Shown here: positions 22,981-35,362 of the stretch, piece after piece
Layout of the letters: the number at the start of each line of letters is the position of its first letter
Position numbering within the stretch: the stretch's first letter is position 1
Translations under genes and position numbers: made by a program
Notes under the pieces: generated by a model
The model's input: only the letters and a program-made list of their open reading frames with translations
What the model was told of the DNA's origin: nothing
Databases searched by the model: none
Assembly (NCBI GenBank): GCA_903813345.2
Contig: CAIIXF020000005.1
Span: 19,657,375 to 19,721,374, forward strand
Direction of reading: 5' to 3'
Length of the DNA: 64,000 bases
From: Owenia fusiformis
Taxonomy: Eukaryota > Annelida > Polychaeta > Sabellida > Oweniidae

Positions 22981-24188
22981 TTCTTCTTCGATTATAAGTC
23001 ATGACACGCCGCATCTAGATTCTACAAAATCTCCTTTACAGAAGACTTTTGTAAAATTAAAATACTTAGGGTTAACCCAACTAATTGTTATAACATGCGT
23101 ATTCCCATACAAACGATCTGTCTTCAAGAGAAAACTAAGATTTGTGGACATGTTTTGCTATCATTGCATCATACCCAAGTATGTCCCCTGTCAGTCAAAA
23201 AAGTTTGAATCAAAACTCCCCACGAAAATCAAAAGATCTCACCTGTTGAAGACGCCATCTATAGAAAATGTCAAAAAATGTCATTCTGATTTTGACAGAT
23301 GGAGGCAGGTCAAAAAGGTCAAATTTTTTAAAGAAAATGCACCTTTATCACATCAAATCATGTCTCAGAGTTGGTCCACACATACACTTTTTCATTCATG
23401 TACTTACCAAAATCCAACCACTGGTGATGCTAATGTAATTACAATAATTGGACTATATTTTTGTTTTTATAATGCCATCTATTCGTCTTCCCACTCGGCG
23501 GAAGGATCTAATGGTTGTGTGTCTCCTAGTAGTCACCCATCCTTTAAGTTACAATTGTAATTTCCTCCAAAATGTAACCCCAAGTTGTTTTCTAGTAAAA
23601 TAATACAAACCGCAAGCAGATTCGACTATTTTTCCCAGATATATGAATGATTAAAGTTACCCATCCCCTTTCTGCAATTAGATGTTTTCCTGGGATATTG
23701 ACTAAAATTGGAACCTATGGCTAGATGTGTTGTGAGGTGTCTAGTTTGAGATGGGGAGGTAGTACAGAGCTGAATGAGCTATATCTGGAAAGCACATTTT
23801 GCCTAGAATCAATTTTTGTAATTTAAAGAAATAGGCAATTAATATCTCTTATTTATGCGCATATTTAATAACACAGGGTAGATTTTTGCGAAAAAATGCT
23901 TATTCGACACTTTTGGGAAATAGTACAGACCATCGTGACATTAAACTTTGTCAAATGATAGAACAATTCATGTGTTATCAATTACATAAACAAATTGTAA
24001 TCATTATTATTGCTTCTGAATGTTTACAGAGAAATATTTAGTATGGAGGATACAGAAAAATTGGTCATTTTCTCCAGTTGTTGTTCTACCCTGGGGAATA
24101 TTCATCAAAGAAAACCAAAACAACACACATTTCCAATTATAGGTCTCCCAATTGATAAATGATCATTCTGAACACTGTATTTGATTAC

Positions 24189-24692
24189 TTAGGGTTAAGT
24201 CAAGGTTAGGATTAGGGGTTAGGGTTAGGCTTGGGCTTAGGGTTAGGCTTTAGTTAGGACTAAGGGTAGTGTTGGGGCTAGGGTTAGGCCCTGGCTTAGG
24301 GTAAGGCTATAGTTAGGGTTAGGGGTAGTGTTGGGGTTAGGCTTAGGCTCTAGCTTAGGGTTAGGCTATAGTTAGGGTTAGTGTTGAGGTTAGAGTTAGG
24401 GGTTAGGGTTAGGCTCTGGCTTAGGGTTAGGCTATAGTTAGGGCTAATGTTGGGGTAAGGGGTTAGGGTTAGGGGTTAGGGTTAGACTCTGGCTTAGGGT
24501 TAGGCTGTAGTTAGGGTTAGGAATAGTGTTGGGGTTAGGGTTAGGGGTTAGGCTCTGGCTTAGGGTTAGGGTTAGGCTATAGTTAGGGTTAGGGGTAGTG
24601 TTGGTGTTCAGGTTAAGGGTTAGAGTTAGGCTCTGGCTTAGGGTTAGGCTATAGTTAGGGTTAGAGATATTGTTGGGGTTAGGGTTAAGTCA
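24189..24692 (+). repeat. Degenerate TTAGGG (telomere-like) repeat, first of three copies
   Basis: G-rich on the plus strand. It consists mainly of TTAGGG mixed with TTAGGC, TTAGGGG, CTATAGTTAGGG and TAGTGTTGGGG blocks. A higher-order period is visible as repeated GGCTCTGGCTTAGGGTTAGG and CTATAGTTAGGGTTAG. The same segment recurs at 26270-26773 and 28351-28854. Metazoan telomeres are usually perfect TTAGGG arrays, so this is interstitial, telomere-derived or merely telomere-like satellite DNA, not a chromosome end. Confidence 0.85.
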
Positions 24693-26269
24693 TGGCCAAT
24701 GATTTAGCCTTCTAGAGCAAAATTTGTGAAAATTCCAATAAAAATCATGGAAACAGTGGAAAATATGACCAAAGTAAAAAAAAGTTGACTCCTGGTTGGA
24801 GCCTATGACGGATGTGTTGGGAGATGTCTAGTTTGAGCTGGGGAGGTATTACAGAGCTGATTGAGCTATATCTGGATAGCACATTTTGCCTAGAATCAAT
24901 TTTTGTGATTTAGAAAAATAATCAATAAATTTCTCTAATTTATGCACATATTTGAATAACACGGGGTAAATTTTTGCGAAAAAATGCTTATTCAGCACTT
25001 TTTTGGGAAAAGCATGGACCATAGTGACATGAAACTTTGTCAAACGCATTGAGAGAGATGAAATTAATGAAAGTCCCAATAAAAACTGGAAATAGTTGAG
25101 AAATATGACCAAATTAAAAAAAAGTGGTACTCCAGAATGGGCGATAATAGGGTTAACCCAACTAATTGTTATAACATGCGTATTCCCATACAAACGATCT
25201 GTCTTCAAGAGAAAACTAAGATTTGTGGACATGTTTTGCTATCATTGCATCATACCCAAGTATGTCCCCTGTCAGTCAAAAAAGTTTGAATCAAAACTCC
25301 CCACGAAAATCAAAAGATCTCACCTGTTGAAGACGCCATCTATAGAAAATGTCAAAAAATGTCATTCTGATTTTGACAGATGGAGGCAGGTCAAAAAGGT
25401 CAAATTTTTTAAAGAAAATGCACCTTTATCACATCAAATCATGTCTCAGAGTTGGTCCACACATACACTTTTTCATTCATGTACTTACCAAAATCCAACC
25501 ACTGGTGATGCTAATGTAATTACAATAATTGGACTATATTTTTGTTTTTATAATGCCATCTATTCGTCTTCCCACTCGGCGGAAGGATCTAATGGTTGTG
25601 TGTCTCCTAGTAGTCACCCATCCTTTAAGTTACAATTGTAATTTCCTCCAAAATGTAACCCCAAGTTGTTTTCTAGTAAAATAATACAAACCGCAAGCAG
25701 ATTCGACTATTTTTCCCAGATATATGAATGATTAAAGTTACCCATCCCCTTTCTGCAATTAGATGTTTTCCTGGGATATTGACTAAAATTGGAACCTATG
25801 GCTAGATGTGTTGTGAGGTGTCTAGTTTGAGATGGGGAGGTAGTACAGAGCTGAATGAGCTATATCTGGAAAGCACATTTTGCCTAGAATCAATTTTTGT
25901 AATTTAAAGAAATAGGCAATTAATATCTCTTATTTATGCGCATATTTAATAACACAGGGTAGATTTTTGCGAAAAAATGCTTATTCGACACTTTTGGGAA
26001 ATAGTACAGACCATCGTGACATTAAACTTTGTCAAATGATAGAACAATTCATGTGTTATCAATTACATAAACAAATTGTAATCATTATTATTGCTTCTGA
26101 ATGTTTACAGAGAAATATTTAGTATGGAGGATACAGAAAAATTGGTCATTTTCTCCAGTTGTTGTTCTACCCTGGGGAATATTCATCAAAGAAAACCAAA
26201 ACAACACACATTTCCAATTATAGGTCTCCCAATTGATAAATGATCATTCTGAACACTGTATTTGATTAC

Positions 26270-26773
26270 TTAGGGTTAAGTCAAGGTTAGGATTAGGGGT
26301 TAGGGTTAGGCTTGGGCTTAGGGTTAGGCTTTAGTTAGGACTAAGGGTAGTGTTGGGGCTAGGGTTAGGCCCTGGCTTAGGGTAAGGCTATAGTTAGGGT
26401 TAGGGGTAGTGTTGGGGTTAGGCTTAGGCTCTAGCTTAGGGTTAGGCTATAGTTAGGGTTAGTGTTGAGGTTAGAGTTAGGGGTTAGGGTTAGGCTCTGG
26501 CTTAGGGTTAGGCTATAGTTAGGGCTAATGTTGGGGTAAGGGGTTAGGGTTAGGGGTTAGGGTTAGACTCTGGCTTAGGGTTAGGCTGTAGTTAGGGTTA
26601 GGAATAGTGTTGGGGTTAGGGTTAGGGGTTAGGCTCTGGCTTAGGGTTAGGGTTAGGCTATAGTTAGGGTTAGGGGTAGTGTTGGTGTTCAGGTTAAGGG
26701 TTAGAGTTAGGCTCTGGCTTAGGGTTAGGCTATAGTTAGGGTTAGAGATATTGTTGGGGTTAGGGTTAAGTCA
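26270..26773 (+). repeat. Degenerate TTAGGG repeat, second copy
   Basis: This is the same sequence as 24189-24692, displaced by 2,081 bp, within array unit 2. No difference was seen by eye. Confidence 0.85.
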
Positions 26774-28350
26774 TGGCCAATGATTTAGCCTTCTAGAGCA
26801 AAATTTGTGAAAATTCCAATAAAAATCATGGAAACAGTGGAAAATATGACCAAAGTAAAAAAAAGTTGACTCCTGGTTGGAGCCTATGACGGATGTGTTG
26901 GGAGATGTCTAGTTTGAGCTGGGGAGGTATTACAGAGCTGATTGAGCTATATCTGGATAGCACATTTTGCCTAGAATCAATTTTTGTGATTTAGAAAAAT
27001 AATCAATAAATTTCTCTAATTTATGCACATATTTGAATAACACGGGGTAAATTTTTGCGAAAAAATGCTTATTCAGCACTTTTTTGGGAAAAGCATGGAC
27101 CATAGTGACATGAAACTTTGTCAAACGCATTGAGAGAGATGAAATTAATGAAAGTCCCAATAAAAACTGGAAATAGTTGAGAAATATGACCAAATTAAAA
27201 AAAAGTGGTACTCCAGAATGGGCGATAATAGGGTTAACCCAACTAATTGTTATAACATGCGTATTCCCATACAAACGATCTGTCTTCAAGAGAAAACTAA
27301 GATTTGTGGACATGTTTTGCTATCATTGCATCATACCCAAGTATGTCCCCTGTCAGTCAAAAAAGTTTGAATCAAAACTCCCCACGAAAATCAAAAGATC
27401 TCACCTGTTGAAGACGCCATCTATAGAAAATGTCAAAAAATGTCATTCTGATTTTGACAGATGGAGGCAGGTCAAAAAGGTCAAATTTTTTAAAGAAAAT
27501 GCACCTTTATCACATCAAATCATGTCTCAGAGTTGGTCCACACATACACTTTTTCATTCATGTACTTACCAAAATCCAACCACTGGTGATGCTAATGTAA
27601 TTACAATAATTGGACTATATTTTTGTTTTTATAATGCCATCTATTCGTCTTCCCACTCGGCGGAAGGATCTAATGGTTGTGTGTCTCCTAGTAGTCACCC
27701 ATCCTTTAAGTTACAATTGTAATTTCCTCCAAAATGTAACCCCAAGTTGTTTTCTAGTAAAATAATACAAACCGCAAGCAGATTCGACTATTTTTCCCAG
27801 ATATATGAATGATTAAAGTTACCCATCCCCTTTCTGCAATTAGATGTTTTCCTGGGATATTGACTAAAATTGGAACCTATGGCTAGATGTGTTGTGAGGT
27901 GTCTAGTTTGAGATGGGGAGGTAGTACAGAGCTGAATGAGCTATATCTGGAAAGCACATTTTGCCTAGAATCAATTTTTGTAATTTAAAGAAATAGGCAA
28001 TTAATATCTCTTATTTATGCGCATATTTAATAACACAGGGTAGATTTTTGCGAAAAAATGCTTATTCGACACTTTTGGGAAATAGTACAGACCATCGTGA
28101 CATTAAACTTTGTCAAATGATAGAACAATTCATGTGTTATCAATTACATAAACAAATTGTAATCATTATTATTGCTTCTGAATGTTTACAGAGAAATATT
28201 TAGTATGGAGGATACAGAAAAATTGGTCATTTTCTCCAGTTGTTGTTCTACCCTGGGGAATATTCATCAAAGAAAACCAAAACAACACACATTTCCAATT
28301 ATAGGTCTCCCAATTGATAAATGATCATTCTGAACACTGTATTTGATTAC

Positions 28351-28854
28351 TTAGGGTTAAGTCAAGGTTAGGATTAGGGGTTAGGGTTAGGCTTGGGCTT
28401 AGGGTTAGGCTTTAGTTAGGACTAAGGGTAGTGTTGGGGCTAGGGTTAGGCCCTGGCTTAGGGTAAGGCTATAGTTAGGGTTAGGGGTAGTGTTGGGGTT
28501 AGGCTTAGGCTCTAGCTTAGGGTTAGGCTATAGTTAGGGTTAGTGTTGAGGTTAGAGTTAGGGGTTAGGGTTAGGCTCTGGCTTAGGGTTAGGCTATAGT
28601 TAGGGCTAATGTTGGGGTAAGGGGTTAGGGTTAGGGGTTAGGGTTAGACTCTGGCTTAGGGTTAGGCTGTAGTTAGGGTTAGGAATAGTGTTGGGGTTAG
28701 GGTTAGGGGTTAGGCTCTGGCTTAGGGTTAGGGTTAGGCTATAGTTAGGGTTAGGGGTAGTGTTGGTGTTCAGGTTAAGGGTTAGAGTTAGGCTCTGGCT
28801 TAGGGTTAGGCTATAGTTAGGGTTAGAGATATTGTTGGGGTTAGGGTTAAGTCA
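28351..28854 (+). repeat. Degenerate TTAGGG repeat, third copy
   Basis: This is the same sequence as 24189-24692, displaced by 4,162 bp, within array unit 3. The partial fourth unit stops before reaching this segment. Confidence 0.85.
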
Positions 28855-30871
28855 TGGCCAATGATTTAGCCTTCTAGAGCAAAATTTGTGAAAATTCCAA
28901 TAAAAATCATGGAAACAGTGGAAAATATGACCAAAGTAAAAAAAAGTTGACTCCTGGTTGGAGCCTATGACGGATGTGTTGGGAGATGTCTAGTTTGAGC
29001 TGGGGAGGTATTACAGAGCTGATTGAGCTATATCTGGATAGCACATTTTGCCTAGAATCAATTTTTGTGATTTAGAAAAATAATCAATAAATTTCTCTAA
29101 TTTATGCACATATTTGAATAACACGGGGTAAATTTTTGCGAAAAAATGCTTATTCAGCACTTTTTTGGGAAAAGCATGGACCATAGTGACATGAAACTTT
29201 GTCAAACGCATTGAGAGAGATGAAATTAATGAAAGTCCCAATAAAAACTGGAAATAGTTGAGAAATATGACCAAATTAAAAAAAAGTGGTACTCCAGAAT
29301 GGGCGATAATAGGGTTAACCCAACTAATTGTTATAACATGCGTATTCCCATACAAACGATCTGTCTTCAAGAGAAAACTAAGATTTGTGGACATGTTTTG
29401 CTATCATTGCATCATACCCAAGTATGTCCCCTGTCAGTCAAAAAAGTTTGAATCAAAACTCCCCACGAAAATCAAAAGATCTCACCTGTTGAAGACGCCA
29501 TCTATAGAAAATGTCAAAAAATGTCATTCTGATTTTGACAGATGGAGGCAGGTCAAAAAGGTCAAATTTTTTAAAGAAAATGCACCTTTATCACATCAAA
29601 TCATGTCTCAGAGTTGGTCCACACATACACTTTTTCATTCATGTACTTACCAAAATCCAACCACTGGTGATGCTAATGTAATTACAATAATTGGACTATA
29701 TTTTTGTTTTTATAATGCCATCTATTCGTCTTCCCACTCGGCGGAAGGATCTAATGGTTGTGTGTCTCCTTATGCATTTTCAATATTAGTTTTGTAAAAT
29801 TATTTTTTATTTTGCAAAATTATTTTTATAATTCTATACTTTTGGAAAATTATTTTGAAAATAATATTTTGAATTGCAAAAGTCCCATCGTATTTTATAA
29901 AACTATTTTTAAAATCTGTAAACTAATTTGATTTCTTTAAAGTAATCTAGGTATTTTTCCATAAATATAAAAAATAAATAAATTGAAAAATGAATTTCGA
30001 AATTACAAAAATCAAATCCTGTTTCATTCAAGTTTTTAGATTTTAGATAAGTATTTTGTGAATTTTTATAAGTTTTTTAGATTTAAAACAGAAAAATCGA
30101 TTTTTCATTTAATATTTTGATATATTACAAAACTAAAATTGTGTTTTATTAAAGTTTTTAGATTTTATATAAGTACTTTGTGAATTTTTATAAGTTTTTT
30201 TGAGATTTGAAAAATTAAAATTGATTTTTTTTTAATTTGAAAAATATGTCCCTTTTAAAGCTTCGTACTCCTATAATCCGTTATCAGGCTCTCGATATGA
30301 CTTCTATTGATACAATAAGTCTAACATTTATCATTTGAAGTTGTCGAAAAAGTCAATAAATTGGGTCAACATAAATATATTTCTATCAGCTTTAGAACAG
30401 TATATGGAGTATTGAAATGATTGCATTATTAATGAAAATATTAACATTAGAGGGATATAATGGTAGTTACTCCAAAATCGAAGTGACATTACAAAAGTCC
30501 CGTTTATCGATTGAAATAATTGAATTATCTACTCATTTGTGTATCATCCATGCATAGTTCGAGTAGTATTTTAAAGTAAGACTTACTATAAAAGTTTTCT
30601 CCTTTTGGGCCGTCCTCTATGTTGGTTGTCTCTTATGATATGTGATATGTAGAATATAGAGCCAAGGTCAGATCAGATGAGATCACCGAGAATTAATTCG
30701 CCTTCGGTACTTGCCCAAGAAAATCTGTATAAGAATGTATTTTAAATGTGATTTAATTGATTACATACAACATTTTCATCATGCGAACTTACCTTTCAAT
30801 CCTTTTCGGAGTATATGTTTTCGAAAGAATTGAATTTAATGTTAAATATGTTTATCATAAATGTTTAAGAG

Positions 30872-30950
30872 TACGATGGTACATCAGGGCCTCTGCAACT
30901 ACCGGCGGTGATCGAATACACAGAATAGATTAAAGTATGTTTATCTTTTA
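30872..30950 (+). pseudogene. Relic of a GMC oxidoreductase exon
   Basis: Read in frame it gives YDGTSGPLQLPAV, matching the start of the real GMC exon at 35511 ([13 protein letters not shown]). Nucleotide similarity continues to ATTAAAGTATGTTTA at 30929-30943, the counterpart of 35565-35580. The frame meets a TAG at 30926 and the spacing differs by a few bases from the functional copy, so it is decayed. It lies immediately upstream of the fold-back at 30962. It may be a duplicated exon of the same gene or a piece of a lost paralogue. Confidence 0.55.
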
Positions 30951-30961
30951 CAGAATACTCT

Positions 30962-33900
30962 TGTATCAGATGCTGGCACAGTTTTGCCGGAAGTTTGCAA
31001 GAAGTAACTTTTGGCAATGCAGTATGTTAGAGTAATCTAGTAGGTGTAAGAAAATATTAGGTGATGGCCTTTAAAGTGGTAAAAACAAATTTCACGGCCG
31101 AATTGGACTTCAATTCCTGCGATTTCAGGGGGTACTATAAGACTATTTCATAACATAAAGGATATAGTTGCTATTGTTCTGCTTTCTACAGCACACATTA
31201 CTAGTCCAAAGGTGAATAATATCCTAAAGTTATAGGCCAATATCTGTATTAGTCTCAGAAATATTGCAATTAATAGGAAAAAAATACGCAATTTTAGTCA
31301 TTTTTAAGTCTCACATATCTTATATTTGTAGCTTCCAGCAAAAGATGGCAGCTTAAATAGCTCAGTATTGTTTTCTAAAAACTAATTCAAGCTTTGTTTG
31401 ATATTGTAATACAATTATAATAATGATAATGTACTATTTATGATTTTTAATATGACTTTATAGTACCCTACCCCTGGAAAGTGGGCGTGGTCAATGTTAT
31501 CATTTTGCAGCATACAATTAAAAACTTGTATTGATAGAAAGCAAATCAATGCATATAAAACATCTTCACTTGTTACTTGACAATGTAATTCATTTATTAT
31601 TAAAATATAGGACTCTTCATATTTTATATATACAATTCCAATTTTGTACAATGTATCATAATGAAATCTAATAGGCTGTTTCAATTTACAAACTTTTTCT
31701 CGGATCACCCTTACCTTTTGACAAAATGATCTACTATATGACCAATAGCCACAAAAAACAGCTGAACTGATCAACGTTTAACCCCCCCCCCCTACCCCTA
31801 TGTTTGTTTTGTATGGGGTCCGCCACAATGCAACAAGTCCATTTTCAGTGTTTACTATCACATGGAATATAAGTCACAATGTTTCCACAATATCTGGGCA
31901 ATGAGATTAATTGCCATTAAGAATATGTATGCCCAGATTCAAGATCATGGTGTAAATGTTTGCCGATCTATCAGCTTTCAAAAATGAGGAAAGCTGTCGT
32001 GAGTGCCGTTTCAACTAATTTTGAATTAAAACTGCTACTTATGAATTTTTTTCTCATTAACTGTGATTTGGTTAGAGTCCAAACACAGGATATCAAGACA
32101 TAGTGCTACCAAATTCTGGTATTGAACATTTCAGAGCTCTAGATCAAGTATTCATATCTGCATGGACTCTTAAAAAGACCCAAAAGACACAAAATGCAGT
32201 CAGATATTGCGAAAAAATGTGACAAAATGCACTATTCAGAACAATTTATCTCTTAAATTTTACTTTTATTTACCATAATTTCTGATTCTGCCTCTAGTTA
32301 GTAATACCAATAATACATATGAGTAGACTTAAGGTCATAGTAAGTGTAGTTACAGATTTATTAGCATCTAAAAATGGGAGAAGCAGTGTAGCAAGTGCAA
32401 TTTTCACCTATAATTCATAATATTAAACTGCAGCTTTCAGGATTTTCTTCTCTAAAACAAGAATTCCGTGAGACCCAAAAGACAGGATTCCATATCACTG
32501 TACCACCAAATATATATGAGAGTAGTTTCAGGAGGTTATATCAAAGAATCATTGAACCATTGACACCTAAAAATATGCAAAATACAGTCAGAAATGGTGA
32601 AATTGTGATTGTGAAAAAAATGTATGTATTCTTAACAATTTTTTAACTAAACTGTATTTTATTTAGAACTGAAACTTGAAGTGCTTACTAGGAGTTACAT
32701 CTAGTTATTATTTATTAAGTGACTTCAGCATCCGGATTGATATAATATAGGAATATCCTATGGTTTTGAAAAAATATCATTTATATCCATGAGTGGATAT
32801 TGATATTTTCATGAGTGATTTATCCCATGGGAAATCATCATCAGTGAAAAAATGTGAAAAATATAAATCGAGAAAAAATTTGTAAAAAAATTGTGAAAAA
32901 ATTTCAAAAGTGATATTCGATGGTTTGTGAATTTTTTGCTAAAATATTATAACTTGATCCACATATTAAATATATATTCATGTGATATTCGATCTATATC
33001 CTTGCAACCATGGGATAATTATAGGATATCCTATGATTTTGAAGAATATCATTTTTATCTACGAGGTGATATTGATATTTGCACAAGAGAGCGAAGCGAA
33101 TGAGTGCATATATCAATATCACCGAGTAGATTAAAATGATATTCTGAAAAAAATCATAGGATGTTCTTATTATCCTACACTTACAAGGAGTGTACTGAAT
33201 GTATAATGTCATTGTAAAATGAATTTCATGCCAAATAGAGTCAATTTGGCGGGAAATCAACAAGCGAAGTATATCGTCACAATATCCTCCGCATATTGGG
33301 TTTTCCGGAGTATATCGTCATGATATCCTCCGCCCGGAGTATATCGTTACGATATCCTCCGGTTATTCATTTTGCCAATAAATATCAAATTTATTTTTTC
33401 ATGTTATTATACACTTAGTACACTAAGTGTAGGATAATCACTGATATTTTAAGACCAAAAAACCTATAAAGAATGTTATTATTGAATACTGAGAATATAT
33501 TGTTTTTACATTACGGAGCTTTATTTCTACCTGAAAGTATTTTGGAACATATCTCTTGCTTAAATATTTCATGCAATGTTACTTTCAAAAACTTTCTTAG
33601 AACAATTAGTCCATCCTATACTTTCACATGTTATTCTCCATTTCGTTTTTAAAAATTGTGGGAGCTTTAAACTCTAGAAGAGCTTAATTACATATATATG
33701 TACCAATTATACCATGCACCCTCTTTGCCCTCTGTCGCATTTTTCTTAGAATGGCCAGGCATATTTCAAATTGAAGAGTAAAGTCAGTTAAAGTGATATA
33801 TAGCTGTATATAACAACGTATCTTTCACTTGATACTGTGATGTCAAGCTTAAGCATTCAAACAGTGTATTTTGTACCAAGATACAATAAAGTACTGATTT

Positions 33901-35362
33901 CATTTATTTATCAATTCAGATGCCTTGGAATTAAAGTAAACACTTGGTATATATTACCAATATTATTTTTACCTATTATTGGTGGTACAATGACCAGGTT
34001 TCCTTTAATGTCTTTGGTCTTACTGTGCAGTTTGTAAAAAGAAAATTCAGAAACTTGCAGTCTTGATGAAAAACTGGTGAAAATCATACTTGCTACAGCT
34101 TTTCCCATTTTCAGAAGCCAATAGATCTGTACTTCCACTTACTTTGACGTTAAGTCTTCTCATATGTATTATTGGTGGTACTAACTGGAGGCAGAATCAG
34201 AAATTATGTCAAATAAAAGTAACATTTAAGAGATAAATTGTTCTGAATAGTGCATCTTTCATATTTTTCACGATATCTGACAGTTTTTTGGTCCTTTTGC
34301 CTCTTTTTAAAAGTACATTCAGAAGTGAATATTTGATCTAGAGCTCTGAAACTTCCAATATCAGAACTTGGTAGCATTATGTCTTGGTATCTTATGTTTG
34401 GGGTCTAAAAAAGTCACAGATGTTGAGAAAAATAATCATTTAGCACCAGTTTCAGTTCAAAGTTAGTTAAAACTGCACTCACGACAGCTTTCTCTATTTT
34501 TGAACGCCGATAGATCGGTAAGTATTAGTATTAAGACCTTGAAACTGCTCATATTATGTAGTCTTTGTGGTACTTTCTCATTGCAAAGGTAATTTGGAAA
34601 CACTGTGACTTACATTTCATGCGTTAGTGAACAATGAAAATGAACCAGCCTATTAGATTTCATCATGATACATTGTACAAAATTGAAAACGTATATATAA
34701 AATATGTAGAGTCCTATATTTTAGTAATGAATGAATAACAATGTCAAGTAACAAGTGAAAATGTTAAAAATGCATTGATTTGCTTTCTATCAATCTAAGT
34801 TTTTAATTGTATGCTGCAAAATGATAACATTTACCACGCCCACTTTCCAGGGGTAGGGTACTATAAAGTCATATTAAAAATCATAAATAGTACATTATCA
34901 TTATTATAATTGTATTACAATATCAAACAAAGCTTGAATTAGTTTTTAGAAAACAATACTGAGCTATTTAAGCTGCCATCTTTTGCTGGAAGCTACAAAT
35001 ATAAGATATGTGAGACTTAAAAATGACTAAAATTGCATATGTTTTTCCTATTAATTGCAATATTTCTGAGACTAATACAGATATCGGCCTATAACTTTAG
35101 GATATTATTCATCTTTGGACTAGTAATGTGTGCTGTAGAAAGCAGAACAATAGCAACTATATCCTTTATGTTATAAAATAGTCTTATAGTACCCCCTGAA
35201 ATCGCAGGAATTGGAGTCCAATTCGGCCGTGAAAATTGTTTTTACCACTTTAAAGGCCATCACCTTATATTTTCTTACACCTACTAGGTTACTCTAACAT
35301 ACTGCATTGCCAAAAGTTACTTCTTGCAAACTTCCGGCAAAACTGTGCCAGCATCTGATACA
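30962..35362. mobile_element. Giant fold-back (inverted repeat), arms about 1.4-1.6 kb
   Basis: TGTATCAGATGCTGGCACAG at 30962 is the exact reverse complement of the sequence ending at 35362. The arms match almost continuously inward: 30962-32530 pairs with about 33950-35362. Examples are TACCCTACCCCTGGAAAGTG on one arm against CACTTTCCAGGGGTAGGGTA on the other, and GAGCTCTAGATCAAGTATTC against its complement near 34330. The arms have small indels and substitutions and are clearly more diverged than the 2,081-bp array. No transposase is seen. It could be a fold-back transposon or an inverted duplication. The loop holds further palindromes. Open frames in the arms are not conserved between arms. 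Confidence 0.75.
32745..33430. repeat. Palindrome-rich segment in the loop of the fold-back
   Basis: GGAATATCCTATGG and ATAGGATATCCTATGATTTT recur with their complements near 33160. Around 33075-33125 a near-perfect palindrome pairs GGTGATATTGATATTTGCAC with GTGCATATATCAATATCACC across an AGAGCGAAGCGAATGA loop. At 33300-33362, GGAGTATATCGT and GATATCCTCC alternate as two hairpins. TACACTTAGTACACTAAGTG near 33410 is a perfect palindrome. This looks like one or more snap-back MITEs. Confidence 0.6.

Larger units (their letters stand above)
23067..29770. repeat. Tandem array: 3.2 copies of a 2,081-bp unit with telomere-like DNA
   Basis: Units start at 23067, 25148 and 27229, with a partial fourth unit at 29310-29770. 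The spacing is exactly 2,081 bp at every landmark I compared, and I saw no difference between copies. Each unit opens at TAGGGTTAACCC. It then holds about 620 bp with a long chance frame, a roughly 260-bp block (23700-23960), about 500 bp of degenerate TTAGGG repeats, and a diverged second copy of the 260-bp block (24790-25045). The TCCCAATAAAAA segment also recurs in diverged form (24730 and 25074). The long open frames inside are identical in all copies because the DNA is identical. That is not evidence of coding. Confidence 0.9.
20960..30268 (-). mobile_element. Integrase-type (IS3EU/Ginger-like) DNA transposon, enlarged by an internal tandem array
   Basis: The core is a two-exon transposase on the minus strand. 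Its 5' flank (22981-23066) and the AT-rich end at 29771-30268 together match one continuous sequence in the truncated copy at 243-885. The outer tip near 30268 (TTTTAAAGCTTCGTA) is shared by both copies. The 23067-29770 array is therefore an addition inside the element. The left (3') end could not be fixed: no inverted copy of the outer tip is seen between 20640 and 21110, so 20960 is only a guess. The transposase resembles the integrase-like eukaryotic DNA transposons common in fish and marine invertebrates. The exact superfamily name is uncertain. Confidence 0.6.

Noticed and set aside
22910-23560. 216-codon plus-strand frame, with 179-181-codon versions at 25096, 27177 and 29258
   Set aside because: These are the same sequence repeated by the 2,081-bp array, so their conservation is only DNA identity. 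The first overlaps the antisense of the transposase exon. No family motifs, and the protein is cysteine- and histidine-rich without a regular finger pattern.
24849-25232. 127-codon minus-strand frame repeated at 26930 and 29011
   Set aside because: Part of the tandem unit and overlaps the plus-strand frame. The diverged sister block at 23700-23960 does not keep the frame.
24189-28854. TTAGGG-rich DNA taken as a chromosome end
   Set aside because: It is degenerate, lies between ordinary sequence on both sides, and is repeated in register inside a 2,081-bp unit. It is interstitial.
31415-31774. 119-codon minus-strand frame in the left arm of the fold-back
   Set aside because: The matching right arm does not keep the frame, and no motif is recognisable.
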